A stretch of 64,000 nt of DNA, taken from the NCBI RefSeq assembly GCF_023614235.1, contig NZ_CP094264.1, positions 4,340,001 to 4,404,000 on the forward strand, written 5' to 3'. The notes beneath the pieces are model-generated. The model was not told the origin of the DNA, made no database searches, and saw only the letters and a list, made by a program, of their open reading frames with translations. Made by a program: the position numbers and the translations under genes. Positions 28,819 to 37,337 of this stretch are shown one piece after another (the stretch's first letter is position 1; each line of letters opens with the position of its first letter). Source of the stretch: Streptomyces sp. MRC013 (GTDB lineage Bacteria; Actinomycetota; Actinomycetes; Streptomycetales; Streptomycetaceae).

Positions 28819-29817
28819 TCACCCGTTCGACCGGGCGGCCCCCGCGGTTCGGCCGCGGGCCGGCGCCACGTCCCGCAGCAGATGGGTGAAGGCGGCCTCG
28901 TCGAGGACGGGCGTGCCGAACGACCTGGCCCTGACCGCCTTCGACGTGGCGGCGTCCGGGTCGTTGGTGACCAGCAGGCTGGTCAGCCGCGAGACGGCGG
29001 TCGCCACGTGCAGTCCCGCCTCGACGGCCCGGTCCTCCAGCAGCTCGCGTTCGACGGAGGTGTCGCCCGAGAACGCCACCCGCATCCCCTGCCTGAGCGG
29101 CCCGCCCGGCTCGTACCGCCCGGGGTTGGGGTACGGGCACGCCGGGCGCCTGCGCGCCGGGCGCCGGGCCCCGGAGCGGTACGCGGCCCCGCCGGCGGGC
29201 GTCCCCCCGCCGGGCGGCGCCGACCACTCGACGAGCGGGCGGCACTCCAGGAGGGGAAGCCGTACGCCGCGCTCGGCCGCCGCGTGCAGGCTCGGCCGGA
29301 ACGCCTCCGCCAGCACCCGCGCGTCGTCCAGCGCGTGGTGGGCCCGCCGCTGCCGGACGCCGAAGTGGGCGGCGAGCGACTCCAGCTTCATGTTGGGCAG
29401 CGGCAGCGCCAGCTCCCTCGCCAGCGCCATGGTGCACAACCGCTGCCGCACCGGCGCGGTGCGCTCGGCCCGGGCGTACTCGCGGGCGATCATCGTCCAG
29501 TCGAAGTACGCGTTGTGGGCGACCAGGACGCGCCCGTCGAGCCGCTCCGAGAACTCGGCGGCCACGTCGGCGAAGAGCGGCGCGCCCTCCAGCACGTCGC
29601 TCGTCAGGCCGTGGATCCGCACCGGGCCGGGGTCGCGCTCCGGGTTGACCAGCGTGTACCAGTGGTCCTCCACCCCGCCGCGCGCGTCCAGCCGGTAGAC
29701 GGCGGCGGACACTATCCGGTCGTGCGGCGAGAGCCCGGTGGTCTCCACGTCGACGACCGCGTACCCCTGCGGGTAGGCGGGCGGCCACGCTGCTGCTGTC
29801 GTACGGTCGTCGAGCAT
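28819..29817 (-). CDS. DEDDh 3'-5' exonuclease with C-terminal BRCT domain
   Basis: A 332-residue protein. Residues about 15-180 form an epsilon-like exonuclease: YAVVDVETTGLSPHDR (Exo I, DxE), VLVAHNAYFDWTMI (Exo II) and HHALDDARVLAEAF (Exo III, HxxxxD). Residues about 240-325 look like a BRCT domain (GMRVAFSGDT, SLLVTNDPDAATSKAVRARSFGTPVLDEAAF). The two are joined by an Arg/Pro/Gly-rich linker. This resembles the DNA polymerase III epsilon-like proteins of actinobacteria that act in repair. ATG at 29817; no clear ribosome site. Confidence 0.87.
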   Translation of the reverse strand: MLDDRTTAAAWPPAYPQGYAVVDVETTGLSPHDRIVSAAVYRLDARGGVEDHWYTLVNPERDPGPVRIHGLTSDVLEGAPLFADVAAEFSERLDGRVLVAHNAYFDWTMIAREYARAERTAPVRQRLCTMALARELALPLPNMKLESLAAHFGVRQRRAHHALDDARVLAEAFRPSLHAAAERGVRLPLLECRPLVEWSAPPGGGTPAGGAAYRSGARRPARRRPACPYPNPGRYEPGGPLRQGMRVAFSGDTSVERELLEDRAVEAGLHVATAVSRLTSLLVTNDPDAATSKAVRARSFGTPVLDEAAFTHLLRDVAPARGRTAGAARSNG

Positions 29818-30112
29818 GGTTACCGAGAATAGGGCCCGCCGCCGACATCCCGGGGCCCGGTCCGGTCCCGGCCCCGCGCCCGCGGGGCGGGGCCGCCCCC
29901 GGGCCGGGCGGTTCCCCGCCCGGCGCGCCTCCGGGCGGGGCCCCTCGCCGACCCGGCCCGGGGAGGCATCGGTGCGGCGGCGGAAGGGCGCCCCGCGGGG
30001 CGCGGACGGCTTCCCGGCGCGCGGAGCGGCGGGGGGCGCCCGCACGGGCGTGCCGCGCGCCGCCAGCGCGCCGTTTCCCGGCGGACCCCCGCGCGGGTGA
30101 GACGCTCGGCCC
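29818..30112. other. GC-rich divergent intergenic region
   Basis: About 295 bases of extreme GC content between the divergent exonuclease and VIT1 genes. I see short GC palindromes but no gene, operator or recognisable RNA element. A GACGCT hexamer ends six bases before the VIT1 GTG. Confidence 0.4.
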
Positions 30113-30823
30113 GTGACGGAACCGACGGAGCGGGAAGCGCCCGAGGAGGGACTGGGGACGCGGCTCAACTGGCTGCGCGCCGCCGTGCTCGGGGCGAACG
30201 ACGGCATCGTGTCCACCGCCGGACTCGTCGTGGGCGTCGCGGGCGCCACCACCGAGCGCTCGGCCCTCCTGACCGCCGGCCTCGCCGGGCTGCTCGCCGG
30301 GTCCATGTCGATGGCGGTCGGCGAGTACGTGTCCGTGTCCACGCAGCGGGACTCGGAGAAGGCGGCCCTGGCGGTGGAGCGGCGGGAGCTGCGGGAGCAG
30401 CCGGAGGCCGAACTCGACGAGCTGACCGACCTGCTCGCCGGGCGGGGACTGTCCCGGGGCGTCGCGCGCGAGGCGGCCGAGCAGCTGACGGAGCGCGACG
30501 CGCTGCGGGCCCACGCGCGGGTGGAGCTGGGGATCGACCCGGACGCCCTGACGAACCCGTGGCACGCCGCCGCCGCGAGCTTCCTCGCCTTCACGGTCGG
30601 CGCGCTGCTGCCGCTGCTCGCCATCGTGTGCCCGCCCGCGTCCGCCCGGCTGTGGATCACCGTCGTGTCGGTCCTCGCCGCACTCACGCTGACCGGTTGG
30701 TGGAGCGCCCGCCTCGGCTCGGCGCCCGCCCGCCCGGCGGTGGTGCGCGTGGTGGGCGGGGGAGCGGTGGCCATGGCCGTGACGTACGCGGCGGGATCAC
30801 TGCTGGGGGCGGCCGGGGCCTAA
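30113..30823 (+). CDS. VIT1/CCC1 family metal transporter
   Basis: A 236-residue membrane protein of the vacuolar iron transporter type, probably exporting or sequestering Fe(II) or Mn(II). The first helix has the signature LGANDGIVSTAGLVVGVAGA and the second GSMSMAVGEYVSVSTQRDSE, whose polar residues bind metal in the family. A charged cytoplasmic helical part (residues about 85-140) precedes three more helices. GTG start. No iron box is visible nearby. Confidence 0.88.
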   Translation: MTEPTEREAPEEGLGTRLNWLRAAVLGANDGIVSTAGLVVGVAGATTERSALLTAGLAGLLAGSMSMAVGEYVSVSTQRDSEKAALAVERRELREQPEAELDELTDLLAGRGLSRGVAREAAEQLTERDALRAHARVELGIDPDALTNPWHAAAASFLAFTVGALLPLLAIVCPPASARLWITVVSVLAALTLTGWWSARLGSAPARPAVVRVVGGGAVAMAVTYAAGSLLGAAGA

Positions 30824-30907
30824 CGGCGGGCGCGCGCCGGGGACGTCGGCGGGCCGTCTCGCATACTTGTCGGTAACAACCTCTGGCCCCGGCCCGGCGC
30901 CCTGCCC

Positions 30908-30913
30908 TACGGT
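30908..30913 (+). promoter_or_regulatory. -10 box of the sterol desaturase-like gene (leaderless)
   Basis: TACGGT ends six bases before the GTG at 30920 and no ribosome site is present. Confidence 0.42.
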
Positions 30914-30919
30914 GCTCGC

Positions 30920-31801
30920 GTGCCGCCGGACCCGCCCGACCCCGTGACGTGGTCGATACCCGCCTTCGTCCTGCTCATCGCCGTGGAGCTGGCCGGCTGC
31001 CGGCTGCGCCCCGACGACGGCGCCGCCGGGTACGAGGCCAGGGACTCCGCCACCAGCGTCGGCATGGGCCTCGGCAGCGTCGTCTTCGACCTGCTGTGGA
31101 AGATCCCGGCCCTGGCGCTGTTCGAGGCCGTCCACGCGCTCACCCCGGCCCGCGTCCCCGTCGTGTGGTGGACGATCCCGCCGGTGCTGCTCGCGCAGGA
31201 CTTCCTCTACTACTGGTCCCACCGCGGCCACCACGTCGTCCGCGTCCTGTGGGCCTGCCACGTCGTCCACCACTCCAGCCGCCGGTTCAACCTCACGACC
31301 GCGCTGCGCCAGCCGTGGACCTCGCTGACCGTCTGGCCGTTCTTCCTGCCGATGATCGTCTGCGGGGTGCCCCCGGCCGCGGTGTTCCTCTGCTACTCGG
31401 TCAACCTCGTGTACCAGTTCTGGGTGCACACCGAGCGGATCGGCAGACTGCCGCGGCCCGTCGAGTACGTCTTCAACACCCCCTCCCACCACCGGGTGCA
31501 CCACGCCTCCCAGGGCGGCTACCTCGACCGGAACTTCGGCGGCATCCTCATCCTCTGGGACCGGCTGTTCGGTTCCTTCGCGGCCGAGACCGAACGGCCC
31601 GTCTACGGCCTCACCAAGAACATCGACACGTACAACCCGCTGCGCGTCGCCACCCACGAGTACGCCGCCATCGCCCGCGACCTGCGCGACGCCCGGTCCT
31701 GGCGGGAGCGCGCCGGCCGGGTCCTCCGGGGTCCCGGCTGGCAGCCCGCGCCCCCGCCGCCCGCAGCCGGCCCCGGCTCCGCGGGGGAGGGCGCGGTGTG
31801 A
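30920..31801 (+). CDS. Sterol desaturase/fatty acid hydroxylase family protein
   Basis: A 293-residue integral membrane di-iron oxygenase. The His clusters that hold the metals are all present: YYWSHRGHH (about residue 105), ACHVVHHSS (about residue 125) and HHRVHHASQGGYLDRNFGG (about residue 210), between four or so membrane helices. It would hydroxylate or desaturate a lipid; the substrate is unknown. The tail is Pro/Ala-rich. The gene faces the CaiB gene across 112 bases that contain only GC palindromes. Confidence 0.88.
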   Translation: MPPDPPDPVTWSIPAFVLLIAVELAGCRLRPDDGAAGYEARDSATSVGMGLGSVVFDLLWKIPALALFEAVHALTPARVPVVWWTIPPVLLAQDFLYYWSHRGHHVVRVLWACHVVHHSSRRFNLTTALRQPWTSLTVWPFFLPMIVCGVPPAAVFLCYSVNLVYQFWVHTERIGRLPRPVEYVFNTPSHHRVHHASQGGYLDRNFGGILILWDRLFGSFAAETERPVYGLTKNIDTYNPLRVATHEYAAIARDLRDARSWRERAGRVLRGPGWQPAPPPPAAGPGSAGEGAV

Positions 31802-31913
31802 ACCGCGGGCGCCCCGCGCGGCTCACGCGGCGGGGCCCGCCACCCGGCGGCCCGCGGCCGGCCCGGGGACCGCGCCCCGCACGGAGCGCCCGCCGCCCCC
31901 CGGCGCGGGGCGC

Positions 31914-33295
31914 TCAGGCGGTCCAGCGCGGGGCGTCCGCCCCCCACCGGCCCGGCGGCCGAGCCCAGTCCCCGGGGCCGCCCTCGTAGCCGACGGGGGA
32001 CAGGGCGTGGCGCAGCCGGCCCAGCGGGGTGGTCCGCTCCCACAGCCAGCGCCCGGGCGCGTACGGGGGGCCGGACGGCTCCCCGTCCGGCGGGGTGCGG
32101 TGCGTGCCGTGCACCAGCCAGTGCGCCGTCTGCGCCAGCGCCGCCTCCACCCGCCAGCTCCCGCCGCTCCGCCGGCGCTCCGTCAGGGCGCGCAGCACCG
32201 CGGCGGCCACCAGGTAGCCCGTGCCGTGGTCGAGGGCCTGCGCCGGGAGTGCCCCGGGCGCCTCCCGGTCGCCCTCCGTCAGGGCGATGCCCGTCGCCGC
32301 CTGGACCAGGCTGTCGAAGCCGCGCCGCCCACCCCAGGGCCCGTACGCGCCCCACGCCGACAGCCGTGCGGCCACCAGGCCGGGGCGGCGCTCGACCAGT
32401 GCCTCGGGGGCCAGCCCGAACCGGTCCAGCGCGCCCGGCCGGTAGCCGGTCACCACCACGTCGGCCGCCGCCAGCAGTTCCTCGAAGACCCTCCGGTCCG
32501 CGCCCCGCCGCAGGTCCAGGAGGGCCGACCGCTTGCCGAGGCCGGTGTCGTCGTGCGCCCCCGGGCTCTCCGGCAGCCCCGGCGGGTCCACCCGCAGGAC
32601 GTCCGCGCCCAGCAGCGCCAGCGTCCGCGTGGCGACCGGTCCGGCCAGCACCCGCGTCAGGTCCAGCACCCGCACCCCGGCGCACGGCGGCGCCGCGCCG
32701 GCCCCCCGCCGTACCGGTCCGGGCGCCCCGTCCACCCGCTCCAGCGCCAGCAGCGGCCGCTCCGCCACCAGGGCGCCCTGCTCCAGCCCGGCCCACGCGG
32801 CGGCGTCCCGCACGGCGACGGCCAGCCCCCCGACCGCGTACACGGCGTCCTCCACCTCCGCCGCGCGCCGCCCGGCCAGCGCCTCGGCCACCCCCGGGCG
32901 TCCGACCCGGCCGGCAGTCCCAGCGCGGCCAGCAGGCGGTCCCGGTGGTGCGGGTAGTTGGCGTGGGTGCGCACCCACCCGTCGGCCGTGCGCCAGAACC
33001 GGGACAGCGGGGCGAAGCCGCCCCACACCCGCCCGTCCAGCCGTGCGAACCGCTCGCTGCGGAAGGCCGTCGCCACCGCGCCGTCGTCCACCCGGACCCG
33101 CGGCACCGGCCCCCCGTGCCGTGCGGCGGCGAGCTCCGCGGCCGCCAGCGCGCACACCGCGACCGCCGCGCGCGCCGCCTCCAGCACGGGCAGGCGCGCG
33201 GTCAGCGCGTCCGGCGCCCGGGTGTACGACACGTGCTCCAGCATCTCCTGCTCGGCACCGAGTGCCGCCCATGCCCGGCTGGTTGCCCTGTCCAT
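31914..33295 (-). pseudogene. CaiB/BaiF family CoA transferase, frameshifted
   Basis: Family III CoA transferase moving CoA between organic acids. The N-terminal frame (33295 to about 32895) gives RVWGGFAPLSRFWRTADGWVRTHANYP; the C-terminal frame (about 32891 to 31914) gives GVRVLDLTRVLAGPVATRTLALLGADVLRVD, VVTGYRPGALDRFGL and LDHGTGYLVAAAVLRAL. This is the less common double-length form with a degenerate first half. They join if one base is added to the C5 run 32891-32895 (460 residues). The ATG has CATGAT six bases upstream, overlapped by a GGCAC palindrome, so a repressor probably controls it. Confidence 0.83.
33254..33266. promoter_or_regulatory. GGCACCGAGTGCC operator copy 2 (inside the coding start)
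   Basis: Second exact copy of the 13-base palindrome found at 33307-33319, about codons 10-14 of the CoA transferase gene. The two centres are 53 bases apart, close to five helical turns, so two bound repressors would sit on the same DNA face. Confidence 0.5.
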
Positions 33296-33301
33296 CCCTC
33301 G

Positions 33302-33319
33302 ATCATGGCACCGAGTGCC
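33302..33319 (-). promoter_or_regulatory. -10 box and GGCACCGAGTGCC operator copy 1
   Basis: On the minus strand CATGAT (33307-33302) ends six bases before the ATG at 33295. The palindrome GGCACCGAGTGCC (33307-33319), flanked by T and A to give 15 symmetrical bases, touches and precedes the -10. The size and position suit a TetR- or similar-family repressor; no regulator gene is adjacent. Confidence 0.55.
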
Positions 33320-33343
33320 ACTTCGGGGAAGGGTCCGGACATG

Positions 33344-33377
33344 AAAGAGCCCGGGCACGGCTCGCGCGCCCGGGCTC
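33344..33377 (-). terminator. Intrinsic terminator of the subtilisin gene
   Basis: A 10-bp GAGCCCGGGC stem (arms 33347-33356 and 33368-33377) lies 23 bases after the subtilisin stop and, on the minus strand, is followed by TTTC. Confidence 0.8.
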
Positions 33378-33399
33378 TCCCTCCCCTATCAGACGTGCA

Positions 33400-34932
33400 T
33401 CACCGGCGCACCGCGTCCAGCGCGTCGACCAGGCCGGTGCCGTAGAAGCCGTTGTGGCGCTTCCCGCCCTCGCACACCGCGTCGACGGCGCCGTCGCCGT
33501 CGATGTCGTACGGGTTGGTGCAGGCGCGGTCGTCGGCCTGCGCGAACAGCAGCGCCTTCACCATCGCCGGGGTGGCGCGGGGGTGCTTCGACTTGATCAG
33601 CGCCACGACGCCCGCGGCGTGCGGGGACGCCATGGAGGTGCCCGCCTTGTAGTTGTAGCCGCCGTTGACCGTCGTCGACAGGATCCGGCCGTTCACGGCG
33701 GGAGCCTCCGGCGTCTGGTACTCGGTCCGGTCGCCGCCCGGGGCGGCGACGTCCACGACGCCCAGGCCGTAGTTCGAGTACGACGCCTTCAGGTCCTTGG
33801 CGCCGGTCGAGGAGACGGTGACGACGCCGGGCAGCATCGTCGGGATGTCGGGGCACTCGCTCGGGTCGATCACGCGGTCGGCCGGGGTCGTGTCGTTGGG
33901 GCTCGAGGTGTCCGTGATCTCGTCGGACGCCAGGTCGAACGCCGAGTTGCCGGCCGCCGCGACGTTGACCGTGCCCCTGCGCTCCGCGTACCGGGTGGCC
34001 CGCTGCAGCGCCTCGACCAGGGCGCCCTGGTCGAGGTCGTTCTTGCAGTTGAACATCCACGGGTCGACGTAGTAGCTGTTGTTGGTGACCTCGATGCCGC
34101 GCTCGGCCGCCCACATGAAGCCGCAGACGACGGCCTCGGTGTAGAAGAAGCCGTCCGGGTTCGACACCTTGATGCCGGAGATCTTCACGCCCGGCGCGAC
34201 ACCGGTGACGCCGATGCCGTTCTTCGCGGCGGCGATCGTCCCGGCGACGTGCGTGCCGTGGTCGCTCTCGCCCTCGGCGGGACGCCAGGAGCCCTCGGTG
34301 GTGTCGGCCTTGCCGGTCACGCAGCTCGCGGAGGCGGCGCGGTCGAAGTTGGGCGCGAGGTCGGGGTGGGTGTCGTCGACACCGGTGTCGATCACGCCGA
34401 CGGTGACCTTGCTGCTGCCGAGGGTGATGTCGTGCGCCTTGTCCGCCTTGATGGCGGGCAGGCTCCACTGCATCGGCTCCAGCGGGTCCTGGCCGTCCTC
34501 CGCGGCCGCGGCGGCGGCGCGGGCCTCGGCGGCGGTGAGCGGCTCGGAGGCCTCCCCGACCTCCGTGGTGGCGACCGGCGCCAGCGGGGCGGTGCGGGTC
34601 GCGCCCGCCGACTCCACGCCCTTGACGGCGCGGATGGTCTGCGCGAACGCCGGGTTCTTGGAGTGGACGACGATGACGCCGATCGCGTCGTACGACGCCA
34701 CCACCGTGCCGCCGGCCTCGGATATCGCCTTCCGCACCTTGGCGGTGTGGCGACCGCCCTCCGTGTTCACCACGTAGGACATGGTGGGGCCGTCCGCCGC
34801 GACGGCGACCGGGGCGCTTTCGACGGTCGCGGCCGAGGCGGCGCCCGCCGGCAGGAAGCCGAGCGAGGCCGTGAGGGCCAGGCCGACGGGCAGAGCGAGT
34901 GCGCGCCCGCGCCTGGTTCCCAGGTGAGCCAT
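33400..34932 (-). CDS. Secreted S8 family serine protease (subtilisin-like)
   Basis: A 510-residue exported protease. A Sec signal peptide (RRGRALALPVGLALTASLGF, cleavage near GAASA) is followed by an inhibitor-like propeptide (SYVVNTEGGRHTAKVRKAIS) and the catalytic domain with Asp in VGVIDTGVDDTHPDL, His in DHGTHVAGTIAA, Asn in VNVAAAGNSAFD and Ser in KAGTSMASPHAAGVVAL. The C-terminal PYDIDGDGAVDAVCEGG resembles a calcium-binding segment. Several Cys suggest disulfides outside the cell. It matches SCO1824 by memory. ATG at 34932, divergent from the acetate transport genes. Confidence 0.92.
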   Translation of the reverse strand: MAHLGTRRGRALALPVGLALTASLGFLPAGAASAATVESAPVAVAADGPTMSYVVNTEGGRHTAKVRKAISEAGGTVVASYDAIGVIVVHSKNPAFAQTIRAVKGVESAGATRTAPLAPVATTEVGEASEPLTAAEARAAAAAAEDGQDPLEPMQWSLPAIKADKAHDITLGSSKVTVGVIDTGVDDTHPDLAPNFDRAASASCVTGKADTTEGSWRPAEGESDHGTHVAGTIAAAKNGIGVTGVAPGVKISGIKVSNPDGFFYTEAVVCGFMWAAERGIEVTNNSYYVDPWMFNCKNDLDQGALVEALQRATRYAERRGTVNVAAAGNSAFDLASDEITDTSSPNDTTPADRVIDPSECPDIPTMLPGVVTVSSTGAKDLKASYSNYGLGVVDVAAPGGDRTEYQTPEAPAVNGRILSTTVNGGYNYKAGTSMASPHAAGVVALIKSKHPRATPAMVKALLFAQADDRACTNPYDIDGDGAVDAVCEGGKRHNGFYGTGLVDALDAVRR

Positions 34933-35002
34933 GGGTTCTCCACATCGTTCGTGAGGTCCGCCCGCATACAGGATGGGCGGGTACATGACGAGCGAAGCTA
35001 TC

Positions 35003-35022
35003 GCTGATCCTCTCCGATCAGC
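35003..35022. promoter_or_regulatory. Inverted repeat in the divergent protease/ActP region
   Basis: GCTGATC and GATCAGC, separated by six bases, lie in an AT-richer stretch between the divergent protease and DUF485 genes (34933-35181). It is a plausible operator for either side; the binding protein is unknown. It contains two GATC sites. Confidence 0.4.
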
Positions 35023-35181
35023 AATGTGTTCGGTGAAGAAAAGGTGTGGAAAGAAGATGTGGGGTGAACCACGCTGTGCCACGCTCCGTGACGTCGACGG
35101 AGAGGGGGGCCCGGACGGGCCTCCCGGCACCCGTGAAGCGACCCCGCCCATGCCCACAGCACCGCGCAGCGAGGAGTTCCC

Positions 35182-35565
35182 GTGGCCACCGAAGCACCAC
35201 CGCCCCCGCGGGGAGCGGACACCGCTCCCGCCCAGCCCCCGACGGAGGCGTTCGTACGGACCCAGCGGAGCGAGGAGTTCGGCGAACTGCGCCGCGCCTA
35301 CCGCTCCTTCGCCTTCCCCCTCACCGTCGCCTTCATCGCCTGGTACCTGCTCTACGTGCTGCTCTCCAACTACGCGGGCGGCCTCATGGGCGTCAGGGTG
35401 GTCGGGAACGTCAACGTGGCGCTTCTCCTGGGCGTCGCCCAGTTCGCGTCGACGTTCCTCATCGCCTGGCTCTACGCGCGGCACGCGGCCGCGAAGCTCG
35501 ACCCCAGGGCCGAGGCCATCAGGGCCCGCATGGAGGACGGACCGCGTCCGGAGGCCGACGCATGA
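35182..35565 (+). CDS. DUF485 domain membrane protein (ActP partner)
   Basis: A 127-residue protein with an N-terminal Pro-rich cytoplasmic part, the DUF485 core (FGELRRAYRSFAFPLTVAFIAWYLLYVLL) and a second helix (VALLLGVAQFASTFLIAWLYARHA). DUF485 proteins are encoded with acetate/solute:cation symporters, presumably as small subunits. Its stop overlaps the ActP start as ATGA, so the two are coupled. GTG start with GAGGAG six bases upstream. Confidence 0.9.
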   Translation: MATEAPPPPRGADTAPAQPPTEAFVRTQRSEEFGELRRAYRSFAFPLTVAFIAWYLLYVLLSNYAGGLMGVRVVGNVNVALLLGVAQFASTFLIAWLYARHAAAKLDPRAEAIRARMEDGPRPEADA

Positions 35566-37175
35566 GCCCCCTCGCCGCCGCCGGAGCCGCGAGCGAGCAC
35601 CGGCCGCTGATCGTCACCCTCTTCGCCTGCTTCGTCGTCGCCACCCTGCTCATCACCGTGTGGGCCGGCCGGCAGACCAGGAGCGCCGCCGACTTCTACG
35701 CGGGCGGCCGGCAGTTCACCGGCTTCCAGAACGGCCTCGCCATCTCCGGCGACTACATGTCCGCCGCGTCGTTCCTCGGCATCGCCGGCGCCATCGCCCT
35801 CTTCGGTTACGACGGCTTCCTCTACTCCATCGGCTTCCTCGTCGCCTGGCTGGTCGCCCTGCTGCTCGTCGCCGAGCCGCTGCGCAACTCCGGCCGCTTC
35901 ACAATGGGCGACGTCCTCGCGTACCGGATGCGCCAGCGCCCCGTCCGCACCGCCGCCGGCGCGTCCACCATCATCGTGTCGGTCTTCTACCTGCTGGCCC
36001 AGATGGCCGGCGCGGGCGTCCTGGTCTCCCTGCTGCTGGGCATCACCAGCGACGCCGGCAAGATCGCCATCGTGGCGCTGGTCGGCGTGCTGATGATCGT
36101 CTACGTGACCATCGGCGGGATGAAGGGCACCACGTGGGTGCAGATGGTCAAGGCCGTCCTGCTCATCGCGGGCACCCTGCTCGTCACCTTCCTGGTGCTG
36201 CTGAAGTACGGCTTCAACGTCTCCGAACTGCTCGGCGAGGCCGCCGAGAACAGCGGCAGGGGCACCGCCTTCCTGGAGCCCGGCCTCAAGTACGGCGCCG
36301 ACGCCACCTCGAAGCTCGACTTCGTCTCGCTCGGCGTCGCGCTGGTCCTCGGCACCGCCGGGCTGCCGCACATCCTCATCCGCTTCTACACCGTGCCCAC
36401 CGCCAAGGCCGCCCGCACCTCCGTCAACTGGGCCATCGGCATCATCGGCGCCTTCTACCTGATGACGATCGCGCTCGGCTTCGGTGCCGCCGCCCTCGTC
36501 GGCCCGGCCGAGATCACCGCGTCGAACAAGGCCGGCAACACCGCCGCCCCGCTGCTCGCGCTGCACGTCGGCGGGGCGGACTCCGCGGGCGGCGCGATCC
36601 TGCTGGCCGTGGTCTCGGCGGTCGCCTTCGCGACGATCCTCGCCGTCGTCGCCGGGCTCACCCTGGCCTCGTCCTCGTCCTTCGCGCACGACATCTACGC
36701 CAACGTCATCCGCAGGGGCCGGGCGACCGAGCGGGAGGAGGTGCGCGCCGCCCGCTGGGCGACCGTCCTCATCGGCGTCGTCTCCATCGGGCTCGGCACG
36801 CTCGCCCGCGACCTCAACGTCGCCGGCCTCGTCGCCCTCGCCTTCGCGGTCGCCGCCTCGGCCAACCTGCCGACGATCCTCTACAGCCTGTTCTGGAAGC
36901 GCTTCACCACCCCGGGCGCCCTGTGGTCGATCTACGGCGGCCTGACGTCCTCCGTCGTCCTCGTCCTGTTCTCCCCGGTCGTCTCCGGCAGGGCCGGCTC
37001 CATGTTCCCGGACGCGGACTTCGCCTGGTTCCCGCTGGAGAACCCCGGCCTCGTCTCCATCCCGCTGGGCTTCCTGCTCGGCTGGCTCGGCTCCCTGCTG
37101 TCGAAGGAGCGGCCCGACGAGGGCAAGTACGCCGAACTGGAGGTCAAGTCCCTCACCGGTGTCGGGGCGCACTGA
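35562..37175 (+). CDS. Cation:acetate symporter (solute:sodium symporter family)
   Basis: A 537-residue protein with about 13 membrane helices. The SSS-family features GRQTRSAADFYAGGRQFTGF, ISGDYMSAASFLGIAGAIAL and GLPHILIRFYTVP are those of ActP-type acetate or short-chain acid transporters. It is coupled to the DUF485 gene and followed by a terminator. Sodium or proton coupling cannot be told. Confidence 0.9.
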   Translation: MSPLAAAGAASEHRPLIVTLFACFVVATLLITVWAGRQTRSAADFYAGGRQFTGFQNGLAISGDYMSAASFLGIAGAIALFGYDGFLYSIGFLVAWLVALLLVAEPLRNSGRFTMGDVLAYRMRQRPVRTAAGASTIIVSVFYLLAQMAGAGVLVSLLLGITSDAGKIAIVALVGVLMIVYVTIGGMKGTTWVQMVKAVLLIAGTLLVTFLVLLKYGFNVSELLGEAAENSGRGTAFLEPGLKYGADATSKLDFVSLGVALVLGTAGLPHILIRFYTVPTAKAARTSVNWAIGIIGAFYLMTIALGFGAAALVGPAEITASNKAGNTAAPLLALHVGGADSAGGAILLAVVSAVAFATILAVVAGLTLASSSSFAHDIYANVIRRGRATEREEVRAARWATVLIGVVSIGLGTLARDLNVAGLVALAFAVAASANLPTILYSLFWKRFTTPGALWSIYGGLTSSVVLVLFSPVVSGRAGSMFPDADFAWFPLENPGLVSIPLGFLLGWLGSLLSKERPDEGKYAELEVKSLTGVGAH

Positions 37176-37202
37176 CCCCCGCCCGCCCCGGGCCGCCGCC
37201 CG

Positions 37203-37237
37203 CGGGGCCGCGCCGTGGACCCCGCGGCGCGGCCCCG
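37203..37237 (+). terminator. Terminator of the DUF485-ActP operon
   Basis: Perfect 13-bp inverted repeat (arms 37203-37215 and 37225-37237, nine-base loop), 28 bases after the symporter stop. Confidence 0.72.
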
Positions 37238-37281
37238 CCGTCCCCGGGGCGGACGCCCGCGAAAGGGGGGCGCGGGTCACG

Positions 37282-37287
37282 TAGGCT
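37282..37287 (+). promoter_or_regulatory. -10 box of moaA
   Basis: TAGGCT, a frequent streptomycete -10 sequence, lies 50 bases before the moaA GTG; a GGAGGAGG stretch follows. Confidence 0.3.
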
Positions 37288-37337
37288 CGGAGGAGGACCC
37301 CACACGAACAGCTGATCGAACCGAGAGGGCGCCCACC

